From Melastoma dodecandrum (taxonomy: Eukaryota > Streptophyta > Magnoliopsida > Myrtales > Melastomataceae): a DNA stretch of 64,000 bases. Location of the stretch: the NCBI GenBank assembly GCA_029817715.1, contig JARUPY010000533.1:640001-704000 (forward strand), written 5' to 3'. The number at the start of each line of letters is the position of its first letter. Within the stretch, counting starts at the first letter, position 1. The notes beneath the pieces were generated by a model. That model was not told the origin of the DNA, did no database searches, and saw only the letters and a list, made by a program, of their open reading frames with translations. This document shows, piece after piece, positions 52,384-64,000 of this stretch. A program made the translations under genes and the position numbers.

Positions 52384-53637
52384 CGTGGAAACTTATGACT
52401 AGGTGAGATAAAATTCAGTATAAGCAATCCAGTGGGGGGTAGATCTGGAAAGGATTCCGTTCGGGTATAAAGCGGTGTGGAGAGATGGATTGTGATTAGT
52501 GGAATACCGGAGGATGTTCTGCGTTTGTAGCTGAAGGAGGTTGAAGGAGAAGTTCTTGGAATCATCAACTACGGTCTGCGTTCGTTACAAGCTGAACATT
52601 TGTCGCGATCACCCCTCGTGTTCTAAGGAAAGGCCTTGGATTACCTCTTCATTCGACCTTCTTCATGGCATATTCTATTGTCATATATCCGGTCGCTTTC
52701 CGCGGCTCTTCTGTTCTATTTGCCAGATCGATACCCGGCTTGTCTTTTAGGCAGGATGCCAGTGAATGCATTTGGCAGGTTCATAAAGCTTTCCGGCACT
52801 CCAATTCGTCATGGCTTGACCGATATATAACAAAGGTGTTACATGGAGAACCATCCGGATTAAACAATGTATTGGACTAAGAACAATGCAGAAGGAGCTT
52901 GCAGGCAAATTCCGGGTCCAGTGCACACTTGTCTGAGGGACAACGGAGACGAGAAGTTGCAGGGCACACACATTCTTCAGCTTCCAAACAGTTCACCTGT
53001 GGCGTGGTTTTGCCATAGATGTGATATTTGGGGTTGGAGGAATCAACTGGTTTAAGCTTGATGGTGTTTGCCGGCTTCCATTTGATGGTGGTCCTCGGTC
53101 ATTTCATTTATTATTATTATTATATCCTCGTCCGGTGAGCTGTCCGAATCATTCCCAATCTTTCCTGAAAAAAAAAAAGAAATGTGTCTGAAACTAATAA
53201 TTAGATTTTGTATGTGCTTACTAACACCGAAATTCAAAAAAGATAAAAAAAAAAGCTATTTTAAAGTTAAACGTCTTTTTATCGGACAAGTTTGATGTTT
53301 AAAATATCAATTTTCATCAGGGTACAATATTAGTTAAAGAATTTTTAAATTAATAATTATGTTTCTTAAAATAGTTTCGAATTCACTTATTAAGACATAT
53401 TTAATTTACTTTTTAAAATTCTTTGTGAATAATTATATATTTTGACCTTTTAGTTCTTTGTGAATCCACTAGACATCCGTTGAAAACAAGATGTCTGATC
53501 ACCGTCACCGTCACCGTCATCGTTACAGTTACCGTGACTTTTAACACCCAGCACCACAGACGCAACAAAACACGACCAAGAGCAGTCCACGTCCGTCCCC
53601 CCGCCCCCAACCCAAACGTACGAACGATCGGGGGAAA
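52384..53637. other. divergent region between receptor kinase and ENT
   Basis: Both 5' flanks. A TAT trinucleotide stretch lies near 53108-53125, AT-rich DNA at 53230-53460, and a CACCGT hexamer-type repeat at 53500-53536. No gene was found. Confidence 0.45.
53500..53536 (+). repeat. (GTCACC)n short tandem repeat
   Basis: Four to five imperfect CACCGT units shortly before the ENT1 gene, likely in its leader or promoter. Confidence 0.7.
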
Positions 53638-55337
53638 ATGGGAAGGACCGAACGCGACTCCGACGGCCCCCTCGAGACCGCCGCCCTCCTTCCTCCCCCG
53701 CCGCCATCCTCCAGGAAGGTTCCCGATGACTCCTTCCATTTCGCTTACGTCATCTTCTTCACCCTCGGTGCCGGCTTCCTACTCCCCTGGAACGCCTTCA
53801 TCACCGCCGTCGACTACTTCTCCTACCTCTACCCTGACGAGTCCGTCGATCGCGTCTTCGCCGTTGTCTACATGCTCGTTGCCCTCGTTTCCCTCCTCGC
53901 CATCCTCTTCTTCCTCTCCAGCCGTAAGGCCTCCTCCCGCGACGCCTTCGTCAGGATCAACCTCGGCCTCTTCCTCTTCGTGCTCGCCCTCCTCGTCATC
54001 CCTGTCTTAGATGTTGCTTATATTAAGGGGAGGACGGGTTTGTACGACGGATTTTATGTAACCGTGGGCGCCATCGCCTTGTCCGGTTTCGCGGATGCTC
54101 TCGTTCAAGGGGGCATTATTGGCTCCGCGGGAGAGATGCCGGAAAGGTACATGCAGGCGGTTGTCGCCGGGACTGCTGCTTCCGGTGAGTCGGAGATTGT
54201 GGGAAGTAGCTGCTTCTGATTCTCCGATTGAATTTGGATGATTTGATTCTGGTTCTGGGACTGTTGGCCACAAGGTTCTTATCTCATCCATTTCAAATTT
54301 TGGGGGAATTAGTTTGCAAGTGAATCCTGGAAATCTAGTACAGTCATGTGGAAATTGTGTATGCGGGCTGCATAAGTCTAGGTTTGTTTTTGTTTGGGTC
54401 GGGCTGCATTGGCGAGATCATTCGCTGGACTTGTTTAATGTCTCAAAGACTTCACTGAGCTTTGAAGTAGCTTATCTAAATAATGTCTATTTGTAGAATC
54501 GAGATTGGGACTGTGTCATTGCTAAATTTTGGCCCAAGTTGATTATGCACCTGCATTTCAGTCACCGAGTAATTGTTTTTCATCCAATTTGATTCTGTAC
54601 TCATGCCTATTGCAGGGGTTTTGATCTCATTGTTGAGGGTTATCACAAAAGCTGCCTATCCACAGGATTCCGAAGGCTTAAGAAAAAGTGCCAATCTGTA
54701 CTTTGCTGTTGGCATCGTGATCATGGCCTTGTGTATGGTCTTTTACAATATAGCAGACCGGCTTCCTGTAATCAAGTACTTTAAGGAACTGAAAATGCAG
54801 GCCGTGAATGAGGAGAAAGAAGAGACAGGTGTGGCTGCTTGGAGGCTGTCTTTGTGGAGCGTTGTCGGGAGAATTAAGTGGCATGGGCTAGGCATCGTTC
54901 TCATCTATGTTGTGACTCTGGCCATCTTCCCAGGGTACATCACCGAGGACGTGCACTCCGAGATTCTCAAGGATTGGTATTCAATCATGCTGATCTCAGC
55001 CTATAATGTGTTTGATCTCGTCGGCAAGTCGTTGACGGCGTATTATCTCCTGGAGAATGCCAAGATAGCCATCTGGTGTACTGTTGGGAGGCTTCTCTTC
55101 TTCCCGATCTTCTATCTTTGTCTCCATGGCCCCAAGTTCTTCAGTACGGAGATCCCCGTCACGATATTGACTTGTCTCTTGGGTTTGACAAATGGATACT
55201 TGACGAGCGTGTTGATGATACTGGCTCCAAAAGTGGTTGAGCTGCAGCATGCCGAGACGGCAGGCATCGTCATCGTTCTATTCCTGATTATTGGTCTGGC
55301 TATTGGTTCTGTCGTCGCTTGGTTTTGGGTTATCTAA
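53638..55337 (+). CDS. ENT1: equilibrative nucleoside transporter, ENT1-like, 2 exons
   Basis: Exons 53638-54184 and 54616-55337 (TTCCG|gtgagt to attgcag|GGG) give 422 aa. It is a membrane carrier of nucleosides (SLC29) with 11 predicted spans. After a short acidic and Pro-rich head come FTLGAGFLLPWNAFITAVDYFSYLYP, VYMLVALVSLLAILFF, LSGFADALVQGGIIGSAGEM and PERYMQAVVAGTAASGVLIS. The second exon has AYPQDSEGLRKSANLYFAVGI, a central loop (~240-270), FPGYITEDVHSEIL, NVFDLVGKSLTAYYLLE, PVTILTCLLGLTNGYLTSVLM and ends VVAWFWVI, as in Arabidopsis ENT1. ENT1 members differ from the ENT3/4/6/7 group in lacking their usual long N terminus. The gene is diverged from the receptor kinase by about 1.2 kb. 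Confidence 0.94.
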
Positions 55338-55712
55338 ACAACAGCAGCTTGTTTCACATGATAATTTCTCGTAGCATAGGGAATTTCCGCCATACCCTCT
55401 GATCGGGGCGGTGCGGGGTGTGTACAGCACGGCTTTGTCGCGGAGGAATTCTTAGCAGGGGTTTATAGTTGGGTTGGTCCAAATTCTGCTAAACTTATTA
55501 AACTCCTCTGTGAATGATGTACTACTTTGTTGCTTAACATATTTTCATTAAGTTATGAAATTACATCAACAACGGTGGTAACTCCAAAAAAGTTAATCGC
55601 CTCAACTTATTTAACAAAAAACAAACGTGAAATTTTCGGAATGTCTCCCAGCTATGCTATCTCGCAAGGTATCGAGATCGTCGAGGAGAAACAGGAAAAA
55701 GAACAGAACACC
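55338..55712. other. convergent gap between ENT1 and the OB-fold gene
   Basis: Both 3' UTRs. It contains copy 2 of the dispersed element. Confidence 0.5.
55391..55466 (+). repeat. dispersed element, copy 2
   Basis: It lies in the ENT1 3' flank and shares ordered blocks with 5881-5955: TGATCGGGGCGGTG, GTGTGTACA, TTGTCGCGGAGGA, TTCTT and AGGGGTTT. This copy has an insertion (CGGGG) after GGGCGGTG. Confidence 0.4.
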
Positions 55713-56863
55713 CTACTCGACGACGTTAACCATTTCGAATTCGATCAGGGAGATGTTATTGTCCTCCTTCACAGTGAAATCTACCGGCTCGCTGGCTTCG
55801 ATTCTGCCCCATTTGTCCACCGCCAGCCTCATCGATCCTTTGAACATCTCAATCCTTGCATTCCGCAATATCACGGTGTTCCCCTCTTTCATCAAATCAA
55901 CTACACAGACAACCAAACAAGAGAAAATTTCAGCCCGGTTAGATTGATCGTCCCGAAGAAAATGATAGGTGCTATGATCTCCCACGAGATTGATGAGGAG
56001 CATTGTCGATGTTTACTTTATTGCGCTTTATTCATAAGAATGCACACAGACATCTACTGAATTGGAACACGAGATGAGATTCAACGTCAAAGTAATTCCA
56101 GATCATAGCGAGGCATCTCTTGTCTACTTTCTTTAATCCTTGCCTCACCCATGTTGCAGGGATATCTATAGGTTAATTAATATAAGGATTTGAAAATGGG
56201 ATCTGATCAGGAACTCATCTATCCAATTGAAATCGCAGCTAGGGGAAAAACCAAGTCACTCAAAGTCTGCTAGAAGCCAATCCTGATTCTGTAGCTTGAG
56301 AGTTCGAGACAAATGGAAAATAAGGAATGAATTCTATCTTCGATTGGGCACATCTTCATGGAAAATGACAGCAATCAATCTATGAATTCATGGCCTGTAT
56401 AAGAACATGCACAGAATACCTAGCTTCGATAGATTTGACCATCAAGAATGATAAAAGTGCGGAAACAAAAAAGAACAGCAACCACTGAGTTTACCAGAAG
56501 TTGCGCAGACATAAGCTCAAGTCAATCTCGTCTCTGAACATCAATAATATCTTTGAAAAGAGCAAAGTTTGCACCGCAATATAGGCTTAACCAATGGCAG
56601 GAATAGGTGGAGGGGGGAAACCAAATAGATCTACCACTTGAAGGAAGAAAAAAGGTACCTTGGTCGTTTCTGGCTACAAAGACGATAATTCCCGTCTCGT
56701 CACCCACCAAGCACTCAGTGGTTCGCATTTGCCGACCCCTTGGAACCACGGCCTTAGCATCAATCACTTTGACAGTAAGAGACAGCCCAGTATCAAGCGG
56801 GCGGAGTTCAGAAACCTTCTTGAAAGTAGGCTTCTTTAATTCAGGCTTCGACGAATCAGCCAT
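55713..56863 (-). CDS. small OB-fold nucleic-acid-binding protein (SOSS-B-like), 2 exons
   Basis: Exons 56659-56863 and 55713-55900 (CAAG|gtacct to gtgtag|TTG) give 130 aa. It resembles plant single-OB-fold proteins such as Arabidopsis At4g28440, related in fold to the SOSS-B/RPA-like group. Motifs: KKPTFKKVSELRPLDTGLSL, VKVIDAKAVVPRGRQMRTTECLVGDETG, then VDLMKEGNTVILRNARIEMFKGSMRLAVDKWG and the end FTVKEDNNISLIEFEMVNVVE. It likely binds single-stranded nucleic acid; its partner and pathway are not known here. The 758-base intron is long for so small a gene. Confidence 0.92.
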
Positions 56864-59559
<2,696 letters not shown>

Positions 59560-62051
59560 CGGGCGAGTATCTTACCGTATAAACATTCGATCGAGTGACG
59601 TTGGATTCCTATAGCATAAGTTATTCATATCGGCTGCAAATAAGAAGTGTTCTGTTCCACGTCCCAACGAGAGAACGCCTTAATTCTCTGCATTCTTGAA
59701 TAATTGTCCTGAACGTATTTACAGTGGCCTGATTCTTATTACAAAATTGACTTCAAATGTATGATACCGACGATTTGGTGTGAACGTGAAGAGAAACTTT
59801 GTAATAGTTATAATATCCGATGATTAGCAAAGCCCAGATGCCCAATAATATCTCAATCCGATAGCGATACCAGATTGACCCATATGTCAGGACACTTTTA
59901 CATTTCGACGCAGGACTTGGGTTTGCCTCATCTTTTCACACTATCCACTGGCAGATTCAGGAAAATATCCTAGCACAGACTACTTGAAAAGTGATAAGGT
60001 CTTTATGCAACAATGAGAGTTTTGGATTGTGACAGATCACTTGAAATTGTGCATCAGTCTCTTGTTGATTCCTGGGAATCATTGCCTTACAAGATATTTT
60101 GTCCACCCATAATCCTTTTTCTTCTTTGAATCCAATACCTGCATTTTCCTTCACATCTCTATCAGCGATCTCCACGAAATATCTACGAGTTAGATCAGCT
60201 GTAGTTCAATCTCTTTTCCCAGAATTTGAGTAACAGAATGTAGTTCTGGTGTTGGCATTCCATGCAAGGCAAGTGAACACAAGCATCTGCCTCGCCGTTT
60301 CCGGGCAGAGCCTGATTCAGGCTGCCTTTCCGATTGTTTCGCACGACATGAACCGCGTCCAAATTTATACAAATCTTGCGCCAAACACCTAACAGCACAA
60401 ATAAGCAATTACCCATAACTACCATCAGTTCTGTACAAATTTAGCAGCAAAACACGGTTTGTCTGTGTTTCAAACCATATGCAGAGAGAAGTTTCAACTT
60501 GGCCTGTTGCCCTCCTGAACACGCAGCATTTCCAATCCACACAAAATTCGCTTGGAGACGGCTTTGAGAAGCATCTCGTCCCTGACCCACCTCTACTGCC
60601 TTTTGTACGAGTTGTCCCGATTAAATATATTCGAAGCTTTTGATATCCACGAGAGAATACACACACACACCATCAAATATTCAACCGCAGTTATCCTTTT
60701 CTTCCCACCTCCTTTTCAGAGAAAGGCCATGGCTGCTGCATAGGCTCGTGATCATGCTGTTTGTCCGAATAGAAAGAGCAGATAACCTTCTTCTTTATCA
60801 CCTCATCATGAGAAATCATATCGACCCTACCCTTTTACGAGGGGTTTGTGGTTCGAACTCGAACCAACTGTTTATTCAATTAATGCCAGCCATCATCAAC
60901 AACAATGGCTTCCCAACAAATTTCTAGATTTGCTTCCCGGGAAGATCTCATTTTCTTCTTTTCCTAATCACGAGAATGATTGACTACAGGAGGAGCTCCA
61001 TTCCAAAGCCAAAAACCATGGAAAACTTTCTCGAGAACTGCCTCTTCCCAATTATGGGATGCAGGAATCTGAATCCCTGATCTCGATCTAACCACGTCCA
61101 CAAGTTTTTGAAACCCTGTGTCTTTATTTTCCCAGTTTTATATAAATGAAAAAATTATATCTTTATCTTCATTTTGCCGCCATCTGCATCGTTCTGACAC
61201 TGACATAACCCACCAAGGCTTCTCCCCGAGGTTGTCCTTTCATGGAACTACTAGTTTATTTGCATGGTAGTAAATCGACGAGGATGGTAATGGTAGGGCA
61301 ACGAAAGAATAAAACAATATAAAAAATGAAAACTTTAGACGGGGTGGGGAGAAGGGGGTGACATGCCCGAATTGCATCCAAGAGATTTTTTTCTTACAAT
61401 ACTGTGCCTGGATTGAATCCTGTCCACTTATTAGTACACATCTTGTTGGAAAAGTCGAACATTTTGATTATGTATTTATGCATGCAGCTGCATACCATTG
61501 GGAAATGGTCGGTCCCCCACCAATCCAGATTTCCGTAAAGGCATTCATTCTATCTGCAAAACCCAAATATTGTCTTCTTACCGATCTCGTCGTCCATCTT
61601 ACCTCCGTTCTGGGTTTATATTAAAACTCTGAGAGAGAGAGCTTCTAGTGGGGAACTGGGTTGGCTTTGGTTTGGCCTAACTCCCCCTCCTCACTCCCTG
61701 TTCTTACCTGGTAAAAGCTTCCCCTTACCCATGTTGTAATGAAGTTTATCCACTCGCTTTAGTTTCCTGAATTTACTTGCGTACGAGATTTCATGGGTTA
61801 ACTGATCTGGGTTTGGCTCGTTTCTTACTGCTAAGTGAAGTTCCCCATGGGATCGGTTCCGATCTGTTGTTAGCGTATGATTACGCTCAGTCGCGGTGTG
61901 TTTAACCGTGTTTGTTCGTTCGGGCATAAAGTGTTGCGTCATATGACTTGGGACTGAGATTTAAGTTTCTTTTGGTCTATTGCCCATATAGATACATCTG
62001 CGACGGGCGAAGGAGGAGGTTGAGGTTTGAGTTTCGCCGGTTGTTTAAGGC
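59560..62051. other. intergenic, AOR 3' flank to RPT2 leader
   Basis: 2.5 kb with no confident gene. A minus-strand frame at 59957-60175 (about 72 codons, ADRDVKENAGIGFKEEKGLW...) looks more protein-like than its surroundings but was not recognised. A palindromic GGTTCGA/TCGAACC lies at 60850-60865. The RPT2 promoter probably lies near 61600 (TTTATATTAAAAC at 61616) with a (GA)n stretch just after. Confidence 0.4.
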
Positions 62052-64000
62052 ATGAGCACTCCTCAGACTGACGATAGGCTCTCGATAGCCATGGAGAGGA
62101 CCGGACATTGGTAAAAGAATTTGATCTAAGCCGGACTCCGTGATGCTGTTCGAACTAATTGCTGACTGGTGACGACTCTCGTTTTTGTTTCTGCAGGGTC
62201 TTCTCGCAGGAAATCCCGACCGATGTTGTTGTTCGAGTCGGGGAGGCGAATTTTTCCCTTCACAAGGTGTGGAGAATACTCGGGGACATCTTTTTGCTTG
62301 AGGGAATATGACGGTGATGGGTTTTGATTCTTGTTTGTTGTGCCTTTTTCAGTTCATGCTCGTCGCGAAGAGTAACTACATCAGGAAGCTTGTGGTGGAT
62401 TCCAAGGAGGCAGACCTGACCACGATTGTTCTGTCCGATATACCTGGAGGGCCTGAGATATTCGAAAAGGCGGCAAAGTTTTGTTACGGAGTCAACTTCG
62501 AGATCACAGTTAACAATGTCGCGGCGTTGCGTTGCGCCGCCGAGTACCTGCAGATGACGGATCATTATTGCAGCAACAATCTCGCTGGCCGCACCGATGA
62601 TTTCCTTAGTCAAGTTGCTTTGACTAGCCTCTCCGGTGCTATCGTGGTGCTCAAAACTTGTGAAGATCTTCTCCCTGCAGCTGATGACCTCAAGATCGTG
62701 CAGAGATGTATCGATATCGTGAGCTTTAAGGTAAAAAGGAGATCCGTGAATTCAATCTGTTGTGTGATGCATGAGAATTGGACTAAAACTCGGGTATGCA
62801 TATGCAGGCTTGTAAGGAGGCGAATTTCCCAAGCCGCTCGCCCACGAATTGGTGGACGGAGGAGCTGTCGATTCTGAACATCAAGTTCTTCGGAAAGATC
62901 ATGTCTGCAATGAGGCAACGGGGAGCGAAATCCCTAACCATTTCTAGTGCGATCATAACATATACCGAAAGATGTCTTCGCGAACTCGTGCGAGACCATT
63001 CCGGCAGCGGAACCAAGTCTTTCGAGTTGGATGATGATTCTGACGTCCGAGATGAGAAACGGGAGCTTCTCGAGTCGATAGTTGCCATCCTACCGACTGA
63101 GAAAGCCGCTCTCCCGATAAACTTCCTCTGTTGTCTGCTGCGAGCCGCCATATACCTAAGGGCCTCCACGGATTGCAAGAACAAGATCGAGAAACAGATC
63201 GCGGTGATTCTCGAGCACGTGACGGTGGACGACCTTCTGGTGCTGTCATTCACTTATGGCGGCGAGAAGTTGTTGGAACTGGATAGCGTGAGGAGGATCA
63301 TAGCTGGATTCATCGAGAAGGAGAAGAGCACGTCCATCTTCAATGGCGGTGACTACAGGGAGAACTATTCTGCACCCATGCAGAGGGTCGCGAAGACCGT
63401 GGACGCGTATCTCGGCGAGATTGCCTGTTGCGCAGAACTCAGCATCTCAAAGTTCAACGCGATTGCAAATCTCGTGCCCAAGGGTGCAAGGAAGGTCGAC
63501 GACGATCTATACAGAGCAATCGACATATTCCTGAAGGTAACAAAACCGTCATGGTCGCGAATTTAGCCTTCAATCTTTTGGTATTTCACTAATGCTCCGA
63601 TGCCGAAACATTCCACAGTCTCATCCTAATCTAGATGAGATTGAGCGAGAGAAGGCGTGCAGCGTGATGGATCCCCTGAAACTATCCCACGAGGCCCGGC
63701 TCCACGCCTCGCAGAACAAACGGCTTCCTGTTCAGATCGTCCTCCACGCGCTGTACTACGACCAGCTCAAGATAAGGAGCGGGGCAGAGGACAAGAACGC
63801 GCAGGACGCGATCTCGACGAGGAGCCAGCTGCAGGCAGACTCTTCCCTCATAAGGGAGAACGAGGAACTCCGGTCGGAACTGATGAAGATGAAGCTATTC
63901 ATCTCGGACATGCAGAAGAACAAGGGAGCCCCATCCTCAAAGTCGGGAGGGGGTGCCGGCGGCAGCAGCAGTGGCACGAAGAAGCCGACATTCTTCTCGT
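62052..64000 (+). CDS. RPT2: RPT2-like BTB/NPH3 phototropism protein, 5 exons seen, 3' truncated by window
   Basis: Exons 62052-62110, 62197-62266, 62353-62730, 62808-63536 and 63619-64000 (cut). About 539 residues are visible; Arabidopsis RPT2 has roughly 590, so about 50 are missing. It acts with phototropin and NPH3 at the plasma membrane as a CUL3-adaptor-like protein. The BTB part shows TGHWVFSQEIPTDVVVRVGEANFSLHKFMLVAKSNYIRKLV and SDIPGGPEIFEKAAKFCYGVNFEIT. The NPH3 domain has WWTEELSILNIKFF, RQRGAKSLTISSAIITYTERCLRELVRDHSG, LPINFLCCLLRAAI, VDDLLVLSFTYGGEKLL and the canonical LVPKGARKVDDDLYRAIDIFL. Exon 5 has RLPVQIVLHALYYDQLK with the conserved Tyr, then a coiled coil (TRSQLQADSSLIRENEELRSELMKMK). 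The last bases encode KKPTFFS, near the C terminus. Confidence 0.95.

Noticed and set aside
60848..60865. GGTTCGAACTCGAACC as a tRNA T-arm or SINE box B
   Set aside because: No acceptor, D-arm, anticodon arm or box A could be fitted upstream; the motif is a simple palindrome.

Overview
This is a stretch of nuclear DNA from a flowering plant, most likely a eudicot with a fairly compact genome. It holds fifteen recognisable protein genes and one clear pseudogene, about one locus per 4 kb. Most genes are split by short GT-AG introns with AT-rich interiors. The protein families (PADRE, WAT1-related, ATL, plant U-box/ARM, SPARK-type receptor kinase, class II trehalose-phosphate synthase, NPH3/RPT2) are land-plant specific or typical of plants. 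I saw no rRNA, tRNA, CRISPR or prokaryotic features. The species cannot be named from the sequence alone.

Layout, left to right (strand): PADRE/DUF4228 protein (-), 941-1522; nucleobase-ascorbate transporter NAT6-like (-), 2172-4945; LSM12-like protein (-), 7126-8931; WAT1-related transporter (-), 9497-11089; ATL RING-H2 E3 ligase (+), 13483-14397; AP-1 gamma-adaptin (-), 15536-24732; class II TPS (-), 25637-28405; KUP3-type K+ transporter (-), 32122-36707; decayed KUP7/KUP12-type pseudogene (-), about 39860-42400; spermidine synthase (-), 43112-45967; PUB18/19-type U-box ligase (+), 47100-49169; SPARK-domain receptor kinase (-), 49561-52383; ENT1-type nucleoside transporter (+), 53638-55337; small OB-fold protein (-), 55713-56863; chloroplast alkenal/one oxidoreductase (+), 57930-59559; and the 5' nine-tenths of RPT2 (BTB/NPH3, +), 62052-64000, cut by the window edge.

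Exon structures were rebuilt by hand by matching exon reading frames to known family sequence, checking GT/AG borders and checking that phases add up. All rebuilt CDSs close in frame (for example NAT 532 aa, gamma-adaptin 880 aa, TPS 848 aa, KUP3 780 aa, SPDS 334 aa). The genes are not an operon or pathway cluster. They are independent loci: membrane transport (five transporter loci including the pseudogene), vesicle traffic, ubiquitin ligation, sugar signalling, polyamine synthesis, detoxification and phototropism.

The most unusual signals are in gene structure. LSM12 carries an AT-AC intron with U12-type donor and branch site. Gamma-adaptin carries a U12-type GT-AG intron and also a GC-AG intron. 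Other points of note are a foldback/MITE-like element in gamma-adaptin intron 1, an upstream ORF whose stop overlaps the ATL start codon (ATGA), a tandemly duplicated 3' flank between two convergent genes, a dispersed shared element at 5.9 and 55.4 kb, repeated T(n)G(n) tracts near 37 kb, and the K+ transporter pseudogene. I found no novel multi-gene system.
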